DNA of 64,000 nucleotides. It comes from Paragonimus skrjabini miyazakii (Eukaryota > Platyhelminthes > Trematoda > Plagiorchiida > Troglotrematidae). Position numbers and translations under genes: made by a program. The stretch covers positions 226,471 through 290,470 of the forward strand of contig JTDE01000202.1 of assembly GCA_014338405.1 (NCBI GenBank), written 5' to 3'. The notes beneath the pieces were generated by a model. That model made no database searches and was not told the DNA's origin. It saw only the letters and a program-made list of their open reading frames with translations. Shown here piece after piece: positions 31,668-41,905 of this stretch (its first letter is position 1; each line of letters opens with the position of its first letter).

Positions 31668-34179
31668 ACCAAACGATTGTAGAGGTGGAATAATTTCCCA
31701 AAGCATTTTTATAACGCACCATTGCTTAGAGTAACTTATTGAGCACTCCACTATTCAAAAGTGACTGTATGGTCTAATTAACAATTTCTCGTGAATATGC
31801 ATTATCTGATTTGTCGGAATATAATGCGTATACCCTTAAAGACTGAACCACATAAACAACACCCACCAAACTGCTCAGGGCATTTGGTTATTCGAAACGA
31901 TTCCTATAGTAATGATATCTTCAATAATGAGAGGACTTTTAATGACACGAATTACAGAAGGGAAATGAATTGTTCATTGCTTTACATTACAATAATTGTT
32001 CGTTGATGGCTTAATGAAGAACTTCTCCATGAAATTAGTGATACTGAATAGAATTCGGACAAACATTTCAGGTAAATATTTTAAATTTAGATGTTTATGA
32101 TACGAACACAAGCATTATAGCACAATGACACAATGCGTCGAAAAGGGCGTAAAACCGTCCCATATCGTAGTTTTTATAGAAGTGACTGTACCGCATAACC
32201 AACTCACGGAGAATCGTCAAAAAACTATAATGAAATGAACACAGTTTTCATTCTGAGAAGAAACTGAACAGTGACCTATACAAGAACGAAAGGAGGTTGG
32301 TAATATAACACGAGACTTGCCGAGAGGATGCATAACATTGTGGTCAATTTCCTCGTTAAAAAAGCATGTAATATATCTTTCTCTGTAAATGTTTGCCCAA
32401 TCTACCACTTTCCGAAGTCATTTTTCGGATGTAGTTAGATCTATCCTGGGGGTTTCCGGTAATCCGCCCAATGACATGTGACTGACAACTTCCACAACGC
32501 TTATTCGAGGGGCTATGTTAATGAAGTATGAAAAACTTTTGGGAACGACAGTCAAAATGATTAGAAGTCGTACGATACTACTGGCAAAAATTACTATGAA
32601 AATTTCCTCACCCCTTCAATGTGCAGTAACTAGCTGTTCATGCAATTCACCGAAAAACGCACTAAGAAGGGAACAACCAAAATCGACCGCTCAAAATGGC
32701 TACTTATCATCAGGATGCAAGTTTATTAGGTATAAATGAAGATAATAGCCTGTCAACCAACTCTAAGCAAGAACGTTCTGCTAAAAACACAATGCCAGTT
32801 ATAAAATAAAAGAAAACAAATAAACTTTCCGTTTGCAGTCTTGTTGCAAAATTCGTCAAAGTTGTTTACCGCTTGTAGGTGAGGCAAGATAAAAGTAACT
32901 ATTTGACTGACTTTCTACAAACAAATCAAGCACGCTTCAAAAAATAAAATATGATTTTGCACTAAATTTAGAAAGACAAACATCCGGAATAAATTCCAAG
33001 AAATCCAACAAATATCTTACATCCGTTTTAAGTTTTGTGCTTTATTTGGTTTGTCTCTGTTTTGACTAACTGAATAACAAACTCAAGTGGTTATAAAAAG
33101 CCAGGCACTATTTTTAAAAACAGCTTTACACTAAATACAAACCATATCAATTGAAAATTGGCCAATTTGCTGAATAACCTCTAGACCCTGTAATTAATTT
33201 TCTTGGTGTATTTGACTTATATAATGACAAACCATTTAACATCTTGTCTGTCTATTATTCATTGATGGCCGGTGATAACTTCCGATTCTAATGCATAGCC
33301 GTAGAGGTCCAGATACTCTATTTGGATTTTACCATCACATATAGGAGAATAACTAGACGCGATTGAATGAAGTAATATGCTTTGGTCCGTCGATCGATTC
33401 ATGATGCTTTGAAAATGGTCTAGTCTACAAACCAATGACTTTTCTATTTGCCTATTTTTGTAGAAATGGATTTCTGAAAATGGCCGGTCTGTTTTCTCTG
33501 TTTTGGCTGAACGCGTTCAAGAGTCGTAAATACCCGAGTATATTAGGAACAAAATATACGATCCGGAAAGCTTAACAAAACACCGTTTGCAACCTAATTC
33601 ATTAGTTAATATAATCAAGACTATGGCGCTCTGGTCCATCATGACGACGTTGGTCAGTTGGCAGACAGTTTGTACAATTTGTGGGTACTGTGACTGATTG
33701 GTTGCTTCAGAACATAGCCATAAATTAAACTTGCGTATAGGGACAATCTCTACCATCTATTTGCGCAACTATATACAGATACACATACGACAACTCGTGT
33801 TTATCTGATGCTGCACGTATCGATTTCACTGCTTGTGGACAGAGGGAGCAACGTTGGAACAACGCGATCGATACATGCATGTAGCAAGCAATCGTTGTTC
33901 TATATATGCCTTTTTTGTTTCAGTACACTTTTATAGCGTATCACTAGCTGTGACCTTCAATGTCTGTCATTAATTTTTGGTTATCTAAAAAGTCGTTCAC
34001 TCAAGGTCGGTCCGTTCCGGTCCATAGGATTTCAGATTTATTGCTATATGATGCTCTGTTTTTGCACCGTCGAGCTGAAAGAATACCAAAGTGATTCAGT
34101 AAACGTTGAAGAATAAATTCCTTAGAAAATAGTATATCAATTAGGAGGGCGCCGTGACCCATGCATCCACAGATGATGT
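31668..34179. other. Unassigned non-coding DNA
   Basis: 2.5 kb of AT-rich sequence. Frames at 31,791-32,739 and 33,517-33,756 show no recognised domain. Confidence 0.5.
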
Positions 34180-35288
34180 ACTCGTTCGACGTATAATCTT
34201 TATTTACTAATGTACCGCTGCGTGAAACCGTTGAATTTTTATGTGACTTTATTTTTGATCAAAATGTAAATGTAGATATTCCATTAGATCTTCTCAAGGG
34301 TCTCAATTTTGCTTGTACAGAAAACATTCCGTTTGAGTTCCAGGGTGTTAACTATAGACGTATTGATGATGTAGCCATGGGTAACCCACTGGGTCCCATA
34401 TTGGCGGATGTATTTTTAGGAATGCTTGAAAGGCAACTTCAAGGAAGATTTCGGGAGTCCAGCTTTACAAACGTTACGCGGACGACAGTCTAGTTTTTAC
34501 TGATGAATGTGCGTTTACTTCACTTTATAACTATTTGAACTCTCTCCACCCGAACCTGTCTGTATATTACGAGGTGGAAGATGATAATTGCTTGCCGTTC
34601 TTAGACATTCTTATAACCAGACGTCAAGACGGTATATTACAACGATATGTCCATCGTAAGCCAATTTGGAGTGGACAATATTTGTAGTTCTCCAGCTTCA
34701 CACCTATTGCTTATAAAGGATGGCTAGTGAAAACTTTATTCCACAGAGCCAGAATGATTTGCACAGCAGATCGATTGGAGAAAGAAGAAGAGTTTATGAG
34801 GGAAACGCTGGTAGATAACGGGTACCCTGAAAAGTTTGTGGATATCCACAGTAAGATGAAAGAACCGAAAGTGGTAAGCTGCAGTGCGCAGAAAAAGAAC
34901 ACATTTCTGCAAATTCAATTCAAAGGTGACCACTTGATTAATAACATCAGTCACAAATTGATATCGGCGTTCCAACGCACCTACCCAGCGGCCCAACTAC
35001 GTATCCTGCCAAGCATTAGGGGCTTGGCTCTACATTAGCGGCGATACACACTCAACCGATCAGTCTGTCTCCCACGTAATCTACCAGTTCAACTGCAGTT
35101 GCAATGACGTCTACATAGGCAGGACAGATCGGCGTTTGCATCAACGTATGACTGAACACATTCCTAAGTGGTTATCAACGGCAATCTCAAAAAACGACCC
35201 ATTGGCTGTAACAAGCTCAAAGGCCCCGGCTTTATTGATCGCCAAACACATTTTAGCAACCGGTCACCTAGTTGACCTCGTTAAATCG

Positions 35289-35299
35289 TTCAAGATATT
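35289..35299 (+). repeat. Target-site duplication, left copy
   Basis: TTCAAGATATT. The right copy at 35,492-35,502 reads TTCAGGATATT, with one difference. Confidence 0.75.
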
Positions 35300-35491
35300 A
35301 CTGATGAGTAGTCGGGGATTTGGTTTATTTCAGTCTGAAAATCACCCACAATTGATCGCAGCTGTCGTATTCTCATAGACCATCCAGTCGGCCCCTTTCG
35401 AGTCTAGTGCTTCTTTTCGAAAGGGGCCGACTGGATAGTCTATGGGAATACGACAGCTGCGATCAACTGTGGGTGATGTTCAAATTGAAAG
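35300..35491 (-). mobile_element. Palindromic tRNA/hammerhead element, 192-bp internally deleted form (copy 3)
   Basis: Oriented on the minus strand by its 3' extension, which ends ACTACTCATCAGT at the 35,300 side. Two tail arms of about 80 bases are near-perfect reverse complements, around ATCGCAGCTGTCGTATTC and GGCCCCTTTCGA. The centre reads TTTCGAGTCTAGTGCTTC. Compared with full copies, all sequence between TTTCGA of one arm and CTCGA of the other is gone, and the shared TCGA suggests a microhomology-mediated deletion. The tRNA heads and ribozyme cores are lost, but the cleavage site GTC/TAGTGC is kept. It splits a PLE reading frame and is flanked by an 11-bp duplication, so it inserted as a unit. 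Confidence 0.8.
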
Positions 35492-35502
35492 TTCAGGATA
35501 TT
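35492..35502 (+). repeat. Target-site duplication, right copy
   Basis: TTCAGGATATT. Removing the insert and one copy restores PLE reading-frame continuity (K-I-L then N-N-R-N-P-K-L). Confidence 0.75.
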
Positions 35503-35625
35503 GTTAAATAATCGCAACCCAAAACTTTTGGCGATTAGCGAGGCAATGCTAATCAAACAACATCGGCCAGTTTTGTGTGCGCAGAAGGCGCTGACGCAAT
35601 CAATCTCCTTGCTGTGGAATTGATT

Positions 35626-35850
35626 AAACTATTAAAGCGTGAAAGGTCAGAACTAGGTGGTTGGGTCGTTCAATTGTTGTTGCTATACACGGTTTGTATA
35701 AAATTTGCTGATTTTATGTTGGCGAATGATGAGAGTAACTCGAAATGTTAACACCTCACGATATGTCTTCTCTCCGTTTTGACTAAATGGATTAAGGGAA
35801 CGCAGTGTTTTATATTCTACAGTTGTTCGATTACTAGTCGTTATATTAGG
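35626..35850 (+). other. Probable PLE 3' untranslated region
   Basis: Follows the PLE stop. Aligns by eye with 55,965-56,125: shared GAAATGTTAACA, TTCTCTCCGTTTTGAC against CTGCTCTGACGAAATGG, AAGGGAACGCAGTGTTTTA against CGAGAACTCAATGTTTCAA. Confidence 0.5.
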
Positions 35851-36432
35851 GTGGGTTATAACACTGTGGGACAGAAACAACACGGTAAACCTTTAATGGA
35901 AAATCCAGAAGTGGTGAATGACAACTGTCAAATTCACGAGGGAGAAAATTGCAGATAACACATGCAAATGAAGAACCTACCACTAACAAACATTAGCCAA
36001 ACAAAAAGTTGATGACAGTCGATTGTGAATGATAAACACTATCAGTCGAAGGAGTAAGATAGAATAGATGAGCGCCGCATTGTGCCAGAATTGCAGTTTG
36101 AAAGCACCCGCGCAGAATGCGGAAGGGGATTAAACAACTGTGGTACTGCTTTAACGAACAGCTTTTTCACTGTGTGACAAACACATGGGATTGTAATACA
36201 TTGAATAACGGATTACCAGCTAGAAAAAATACAATTTCAGTAACTTAAGAGTCAAACAGCAATTCATATTGCTAGCAAGGAAGGTTCACTTTCAGACATA
36301 CTGTAAACGATGTTTCTAAACAAAGTTTATTCACGATAACTGGCTATAGGACTGACCACTTCCAGCCAGTTGGAAAAAAGAAGAGTTTCATCTAAGGAAA
36401 TTAACTTACACTCCTGGGACCCCAGTGACCTT
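35851..36432. other. Unassigned non-coding DNA
   Basis: Nothing recognised. Confidence 0.5.
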
Positions 36433-36510
36433 GACCATGTGGTCTATAGGATAAGTGCTTAGGATAACACTTCGTCAATCACAGATCGTGAGGTTGATTT
36501 CCGTTGTTCG
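36433..36510 (+). tRNA. tRNA-like relic (possible tRNA-Arg-derived SINE head)
   Basis: GTGGTCTATAGGATAAG resembles a tRNA A-box and D-arm, and GAGGTTGATTTCC a B box with one C to T change, at normal spacing. The acceptor and T stems do not close, so it is a relic or SINE head. Confidence 0.35.
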
Positions 36511-37160
36511 TTGTTCTGGTTAATTCCCATTGGGTTCTAACTACTTTCCTCACATCTCGTTGTTTATACAAATAAATAAATTGCTACAGAATGTTACATT
36601 AGCAGAACGCAAAACGGTAACTAGTCACTAGTGTAACAAAACTTCCGGAATAACTGAAATCACACACCAAATCTCTTGAGCTTTCATCCACATGCTGCCG
36701 GGCAAGAGCTAATTTACTCCGTAAGATAGTACACACTCCAAAATAAACATGTTGTGAAATTAGATTAGTTTTTCTCTTCGACCTTTCTGGAGAGGCCGGA
36801 TTTACATTCTTCAATTTCCGAAGGCTCTGGCTACCGTTTACCACAATCCTTCCTGTGAGTTCAGAAAATTTTGTATTGTTGCTCGAGATACTCAAACAGT
36901 TTTTACCCTCAACTGCTAGTCTTTTCACTTTTTGTTTATTATATCTGTGTTTGATCCTTTAATCTATGATTTCCGAGAAGATAAGCACTTTTCAATCAGT
37001 CAGAATTGGTCACAGGTCGCCTAATTACAGTAGGCAAGATGCTAATTCGGAGGATATCATGCAGTTTACGACTTCTCATTATTTCATTCCATTTATTTAC
37101 GGGAAAAGTAGAATCTGCTAAAAAATTGACTAGACAAAGGAAAACATTCAAGCCAGCAGA
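36511..37160. other. Unassigned non-coding DNA
   Basis: The minus frame at 36,599-36,928 (109 codons, basic, serine-rich) has no recognised domain. Confidence 0.45.
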
Positions 37161-37164
37161 ATCA

Positions 37165-37265
37165 TTGGAATTTTATTGAGGTTCGGACAGTTTGGCGTGT
37201 TATTGGTAGATCGATTGAGAATATCACATCGTTACGAGATGGCCTTCTTCAGAAGTGCTGTAATC
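37165..37265 (-). other. Possible PLE 3' UTR fragment
   Basis: On the minus strand ACTTCTGAAGAAGGCCATC and TCGTAACGATGTG precede CAATAAAATTCC. A CTGAAGAAGG...CG-AACG string before an AATAAA signal recurs in PLE 3' ends. No coding part is attached. Confidence 0.28.
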
Positions 37266-38452
37266 AAAATCACACTAACAAACGTAAAGTATTACAACTT
37301 GTTCGTAACATTGTGATATTATCAATTTATTTGCCAAGGTTCAAACAGTTCTAACTTCGAATTAGGACTTCTCACGCACTGTGTGAGTTTGTCAGAGACC
37401 ATACGTTGGTTTGAAAACTAAAGACCCGAAATACTTCTGAATATCTTTTCACTGATTAACAATGTTTGATCAAGCCGTTTTTCAGAGTGAATTTGTAGAA
37501 ACTTTTAATCGGAACGCTTATTCACGGTCCTCCAAAAATACCATTATCCTCAAAAGTGAACAGTTTTCCGGTGCTCTGTTTATGACTGCATTTCTGTCAC
37601 CAGAACTTTTACTTCTTGCACGATTAACACCGAACTTAAGACATCGGTATGGGTTAATAAAAAATATCTCATTGAGATTTTATGTCCCATTCTTGAAATA
37701 TAGCACTATTGGTACCATATTCTTGATAGCAGTCAGCACAAGGGTCTCAAACTGGTAACCACTTAAGCAATAAAACAAGTCACAACTTCAGGGAAGACTC
37801 ATTATCCTAAATCTGGTACGTATTAAAGCGGAAAGAACTCTGTTTTATATTTTACTTCCAGAAACGTTTTCTACCACTTAATAGGTCATCCTTCATATTG
37901 TAAGCGTCTTCGTATGTTCTCTAGGTAATATCCTTCTCCAGGTATGTTTTTCTGTCAACATGGTTAAACCATTTTATAACCCCGCAAGTGATTTATCAGG
38001 AAGTGGCTGTACATCTTGTTCCGAATACGTTGGATTAATTGTGTTTCAGCATTTAGCTTGTGCAACCTACCTATATCGTTTATTTTGAGCAGCCGTGTAC
38101 ACAGCTTCGTTCAAGGGGATAAAACAAACGGTGACACCAAAATTAAGCAACAGATATGTAAAAAAGGTGAATATGAAAACAAGCTGTCTGTCAAATGTGA
38201 CCCGCCGTATAGTTAGCAACATTGAACAGTTGACAAGTCCTCTCACAAGAATAGCAAGCTTTAATGAGCCAGTCATCAAATGAAAAGTTATTTGTGCCGT
38301 ATATAACAAACAGGTTTAGAATTTTTCAAAAATACACGAAAAATAAAAAAAATAAAATGGGTGAACGGTCAGTCTCACAAAATCAAAAGTTCTTCGGGGC
38401 AGAGATGCGCTATCTCAGTCAAGGTTCACGCATCAGGACAGAAAAATGTCTT
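37266..38452. other. Unassigned; includes presumed 3' UTR of the R2-like element
   Basis: The rightmost 100 bases should contain the 3' UTR of the minus-strand R2-like LINE. An A-rich stretch at 38,325-38,358 lies there, but it is T-rich in the sense direction of the element and so is not its poly(A) tail. Nothing else recognised. Confidence 0.4.
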
Positions 38453-38935
38453 TCACAATGAGATAGCTGTCAGAGAGGTTCCCCGTATAAATGTATCGTA
38501 CGTTTTTAGGGAAACTGGGAAAGTCAGTAGACATAAATCCGTGGCTGCGTAAGAGGGCAGTCTCAATCGAAGAATAACGCTATATGAAGTGGAAAATATA
38601 ATACCTCGAAAAGAGGTGGTCACAGCTGAATGAGAAATAAGGTTCATATCACAGACCAAAGTTTGAAGGACCGATTGAATGGCGGCATTATTAGAGTCGC
38701 TGCTATACTTCGCGACATTGTCCGTCCAGGCATGTTGGCTTTGATAGTCATCCACCATACTGACGTCAAGCACTACAGCAGCGCCCTCAAGAATCGCGAT
38801 CACATCGGGTTTGATGAACGGGCTGGCTGTTGATACTCGCAGCTCTTCGAAGACTGTATAGCCCAAGTTGCGCAGTCGTATCGCCAGGTCTTTGGCCACA
38901 CGGTTGCGTCGGGTACAATGCATGCCATGGGTGAT
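38453..38935 (-). pseudogene. R2-like ORF, restriction-like endonuclease part
   Basis: Same frame as the RT, so a single nonsense change separates them. After MHCTRRNRVAKDLAIRL and YTVFEELRV comes FIKPDVIAILEGAAVVLDVSMV, holding the PD (residues 39-40 of the part after the first Met) and D (53) of the endonuclease. NVAKYS, with K72-Y73, completes the PD-D-K(Y) set. The C-terminus keeps SFRGI, TSYSVI and KTYDTFIRGTS. This domain nicks target DNA to prime reverse transcription. As a separate product it has no visible start context. Confidence 0.8.
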
Positions 38936-40474
38936 CTAGCATGATGGCAGAATATGGACGAGACTCTCTGGTTGACCACAGTTGCCACGACAGAGAACTG
39001 ATTGATCACTTTGTCCGCCTCGCGAATTTCGGATTTCAGTCAGCAAAAGGCTACATCTGAACTTGATGGCACGGATAAGTATTCTTGGGAAGATGCGACC
39101 TGAGTTAAACAACCAATGATTAGAGAGTGGAGAGCGTGACGCTTCCTGAAGACCACGGCCGTCAAGCGAATGGTAGAGTTTATCCATCCACACCGCATAG
39201 GGTTCCTCCTTGTTCGTCATCATTACACCCTGAACACGTACTGTGGTGTTCACTTCCTTCAAGATAAGGCCAAACGAATTATCTTTGACCGCATCCCGCA
39301 GAACTGGACATTGGCTGGAGAGAAGTCTCTCCACTCGAGATTTGCGCGAGATTAGAATAGTGATAGACAAACTTGGAATGCCCAAACCGCCCAAACGAAT
39401 TGAGGTATGGATGTAGCTGATTAGTGTGTCTTTAGGAAGGCGGACCCACTGCCGAACGAACTGGCGAATCGTACAGTCCATGGTTTTGAGCGTGTTGCGG
39501 TGGACTCGGCTCAACACTAATGAGTGATTAATCTTCGGGATCAGATACTGTCTCAAGAGTTTAAGACGTTGGTGTGGCTTCAAGGGCGTTTTGGTAGTTT
39601 CATCTTGTATCGTGCGAAATTGCAGACGGTTATTAGTAAATGCTTTGTCTTTCCAGGTGAACGGGATACCTAGATAGGTCACCGTGTCGGAGGCGCTTAG
39701 TGAGTGGATAATGTCCGGGCCGAAGTGGATAGACTCATCGGAGATGGCAGTTACATTGTGTTTATGGTCACCACGAATGACCATGAGTTTAGTCTTGTGC
39801 GTGTTGATCTTCAGTCCGGATAGTTCCAGGGCACTAGCGGCGGCTGCAAGCTTCTCAGAGAAACGCGTAGGATTCTGAGCTAGAAGGATCAGATCGTCGG
39901 CGTGAGCGAAACCGCTAACTAGTGTGTCGTGGAACTGGTAGCCATGCTTCGGTCGAGATAGAGCCAACACCTCATCCATCGCCATGATGAATAATAGCGG
40001 GGACAGTGGGTCACCCTGGCGAACACCACGCTGGGACCGGAGAACGGAGTCATTGAGCGTGGCGGAAGCATTCCTGTAGGATTCGGCGATGTAATGCGTT
40101 AGAGATGGAGGAGCACCGAAATCTCGGGCCGATCTGATGATCGAATCTTGTGAGATAGAATCAAACGCTTTGGACACATCGATAAAGGCTGCACACAAAC
40201 TTGAAGACGTGGTGCATGAGTTCTGAAGCAGCGCATGAAGCAAGGAATTCGCCTCAAGGCAGCCGTCACGGTGTAAGAATTCAAACTGGAGAGCGGGTAG
40301 TTGCAAGCGCGAATTCCAACGATCGGTCAATATCTTATGGAAACTACGTGTCAACGTTGAAGATGCGGCTATAAGTCTCAGCTCGGTAGGAGATGAATGG
40401 TTGTTCACTTTGGGTACAAGCGTGATGCGAGAGCGGCTTAAATAGATTGGACAACCTTGGGTTAGCAGGAACAA
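38936..40474 (-). pseudogene. R2-like ORF, reverse transcriptase part
   Basis: This frame is offset by one base from the N-terminal part. RITLVPKVN and LRLIAASSTLTRSFHKIL are the conserved pre-palm blocks. Motif A is FIDVSKAFDSI with Asp at about residue 99. Motif B is RGVRQGDPLSPLLF (149-162), and motif C is FAHADDLILLA with the Asp pair at about 193-194. GLKINTHKTKLM and YLGIPF are the following motifs. All three catalytic Asp survive. At the end CRGNCGQPESLVHILPSC forms the CCHC knuckle (C-x3-C-x7-H-x4-C), directly followed by TAG. Confidence 0.85.
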
Positions 40475-41261
40475 ATTTGGGTAATAATTTGTCCAAACCT
40501 GGAGCAGTGTTTTCCATGTGCTTCAAGATGCGTGATACTTCATCTTCAGTGATCGGGTCGACCAATGACCAGTTCGGAGGCAGAATTGTGCGAGATGATG
40601 GCTTATCAACGTGCGGATGAGCCGATGGCACCTCGGACCAGTATTCGTTGGAATTATCTGGGAGGCCACGGTTAATCATATTGGCAATTCTCCAGTTGCC
40701 AGAAAAAAACTGCAAACGCAGTGTCTTTCTTACGCTGGTAGGACAGCGTTTGGATCGCTGCATAGTTAGCCCTCCGTATCTACTTTGTGACACGGTGTTC
40801 GGACTGGCAGCGTGGACAGTATTCCTCTGCCAATTCAACGCATACGGACGAGTCAGAATGCTCTCCAAAGTACGACCTGAGGAATGTGACAGGAGCCGAT
40901 GATGAAGTTCGCGCTGAGTAGGACACGACGGAGCCAGTACATCGGCACATCTGACAAGAGAAGCCGATTCTTGCTGAGAACAATTGGATCCGGAGGTTTT
41001 CGTGGACGTGAGTCTCTCATGGTTGCGTTCGACGGGATATTTAATCCTTCTATGTTGACTGAGACCGATTTTGGTAGGAAAGCTGCGGTCACAGTTGGCA
41101 CAGTCAAAGATTGTGGCAGGCTGGGTGTCCACTTCCTGCTCTGAACCATTCCTGCGTCGATGCATACGAGTATGCGTCGACAAGCCAGCATTCGATTTGC
41201 AAACCTGGCCACATTCTGAATAGGTGTACTCCCCTCGCCTATCCTTCTTTCTTAATGCCAC
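40344..41261 (-). pseudogene. R2-like ORF, N-terminal zinc-finger part
   Basis: Near residue 13, YSECGQVC...GLSTHTRMH is a C2H2 finger whose first Cys is Tyr. Near residue 53, FDCANCDRSFPTKIGLSQHRRIKYP is the finger highly typical of R2 proteins (C-x2-C, G-L-x-x-H, H-P), with its last His changed to Tyr. Each finger thus lacks one zinc ligand. In R2 these fingers bind target DNA. The region then reaches PITEDEVSRILKHMENTAPG-x-D, the usual lead-in to RT, before the frame is lost. The last 40 or so codons (downstream of the shift) are out-of-frame translation of RT sequence. Confidence 0.8.
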
Positions 41262-41699
41262 AGCCCACTAGGTAAAAATTTCGAAAACTTGTCATCTTTA
41301 CTGCTTCATGCAAGCTAATCAGCCGCTTGAATTTTATTTGCCTGCAAACGTTTGACTAACTGTCCACTTTGCCAACTTCCACTTGTATACTTCGTTACTT
41401 TGATCTATTCTGGCAGGATATCTTTTATTCAATCTCTGCATGTAAACACTAAACAACCAGCTAGGGCTTCCACTCATTTACCGTCTAAACTGGCGCTAAA
41501 CGCCCTTTCCAAATTGTCGGTGTTTTTGTTCTGCTGGGGTAAGACATCACATTCATACTCGATAACTCCTCGTTTTACTTCTTAACCACCCAGTATCTCG
41601 ACTGTTAACATCCGTGGTTATTATGGGTTTTATGGTTATTATTACGTTTGACAACTTTGACGTCTGCTGTTGCTGACTGTTGCATAGCAGGAGATTTTG
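41262..41699. other. Unassigned; 5' flank of R2-like element
   Basis: Nothing recognised. No ribosomal RNA sequence seen. Confidence 0.45.
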
Positions 41700-41905
41700 A
41701 TTTCATATAAATCGACCACCGCTCACAAATGATTGCAGCTGTCACCTTCCCACAGACTTTCCAGTCAACCTCTTTCAAAAAGAAGCACTAAACTTGAGTT
41801 TCAATCTTGTTAGAGTTCGTCAGTGGTCAACAGGTTTGCCTCATAAATGCTTGATCGGAGTTCTAGCCTCGCTATAGCAGCGAGATACACTAGTGTTGCT
41901 CGTTA
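41700..41905. mobile_element. Palindromic tRNA/hammerhead element, old inverted dimer (copy 4)
   Basis: Left arm on the minus strand: CACAAATGATTGCAGCTGTC, ACAGACTTTCCAGTC, GAAGCACTAAACTTGAG and GAGTTCGTCAGTGG. The ribozyme retains CTGACGA and GAAA with triplet GTT, but stem I is broken. From 41,830 the sequence turns round: GGTTTGCCTCATAAATGC, GATCGGAGTTCTAGCC and GAGATACACTAGTG read forward as the tRNA head and start of the second arm, which then fades. No TSD found. Confidence 0.6.

Larger units (their letters stand above)
34180..35625 (+). pseudogene. Penelope-like element: RT motifs A-B-C, connector and GIY-YIG, interrupted
   Basis: Motif A reads SFDV-stop-SLFTNVP (34,185 onward, stop at 34,194) and keeps its Asp. 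Motif B, VAMGNPLGPILADVFLGMLE, starts about 34,371 in the same frame. After a frameshift, motif C LYKRYADDSLVF (Asp pair at 34,481-34,486) leads to LHPNLSVYYEVED, LPFLDILITRR and VHRKPIWSGQYL, then a stop at 34,685. FSSFTPIAYKG, the connector and DNGYPEKFVDIH follow. A further shift leads to NCSCNDVYIGRTDRRLHQRMTEH (GIY-YIG, from about 35,087) and AKHILATGH. The C-terminal NPKLLAISEAMLIKQHRPVLCAQKALTQ resumes only after a 192-bp insertion. Several lesions; non-functional. Confidence 0.85.
38453..41261 (-). mobile_element. R2-clade non-LTR retrotransposon, nearly full coding length
   Basis: Single-ORF LINE architecture on the minus strand, in order: two C2H2-type fingers, a linker, RT, a CCHC knuckle and a PD-D-K restriction-like endonuclease. 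That order is characteristic of the R2 clade. The coding span of about 2.8 kb fits one protein of roughly 930 residues. Two lesions are visible: a frameshift near 40,470-40,510 and one in-frame TAG at 38,936. No ATG opens the frame; a stop lies just upstream of 41,261. Neither flank resembles the conserved 28S rRNA R2 insertion site. Confidence 0.85.

Noticed and set aside
38453..41261. R2 element inserted in a 28S rRNA gene
   Set aside because: Neither flank contains recognisable rRNA sequence, so no rRNA gene is annotated.
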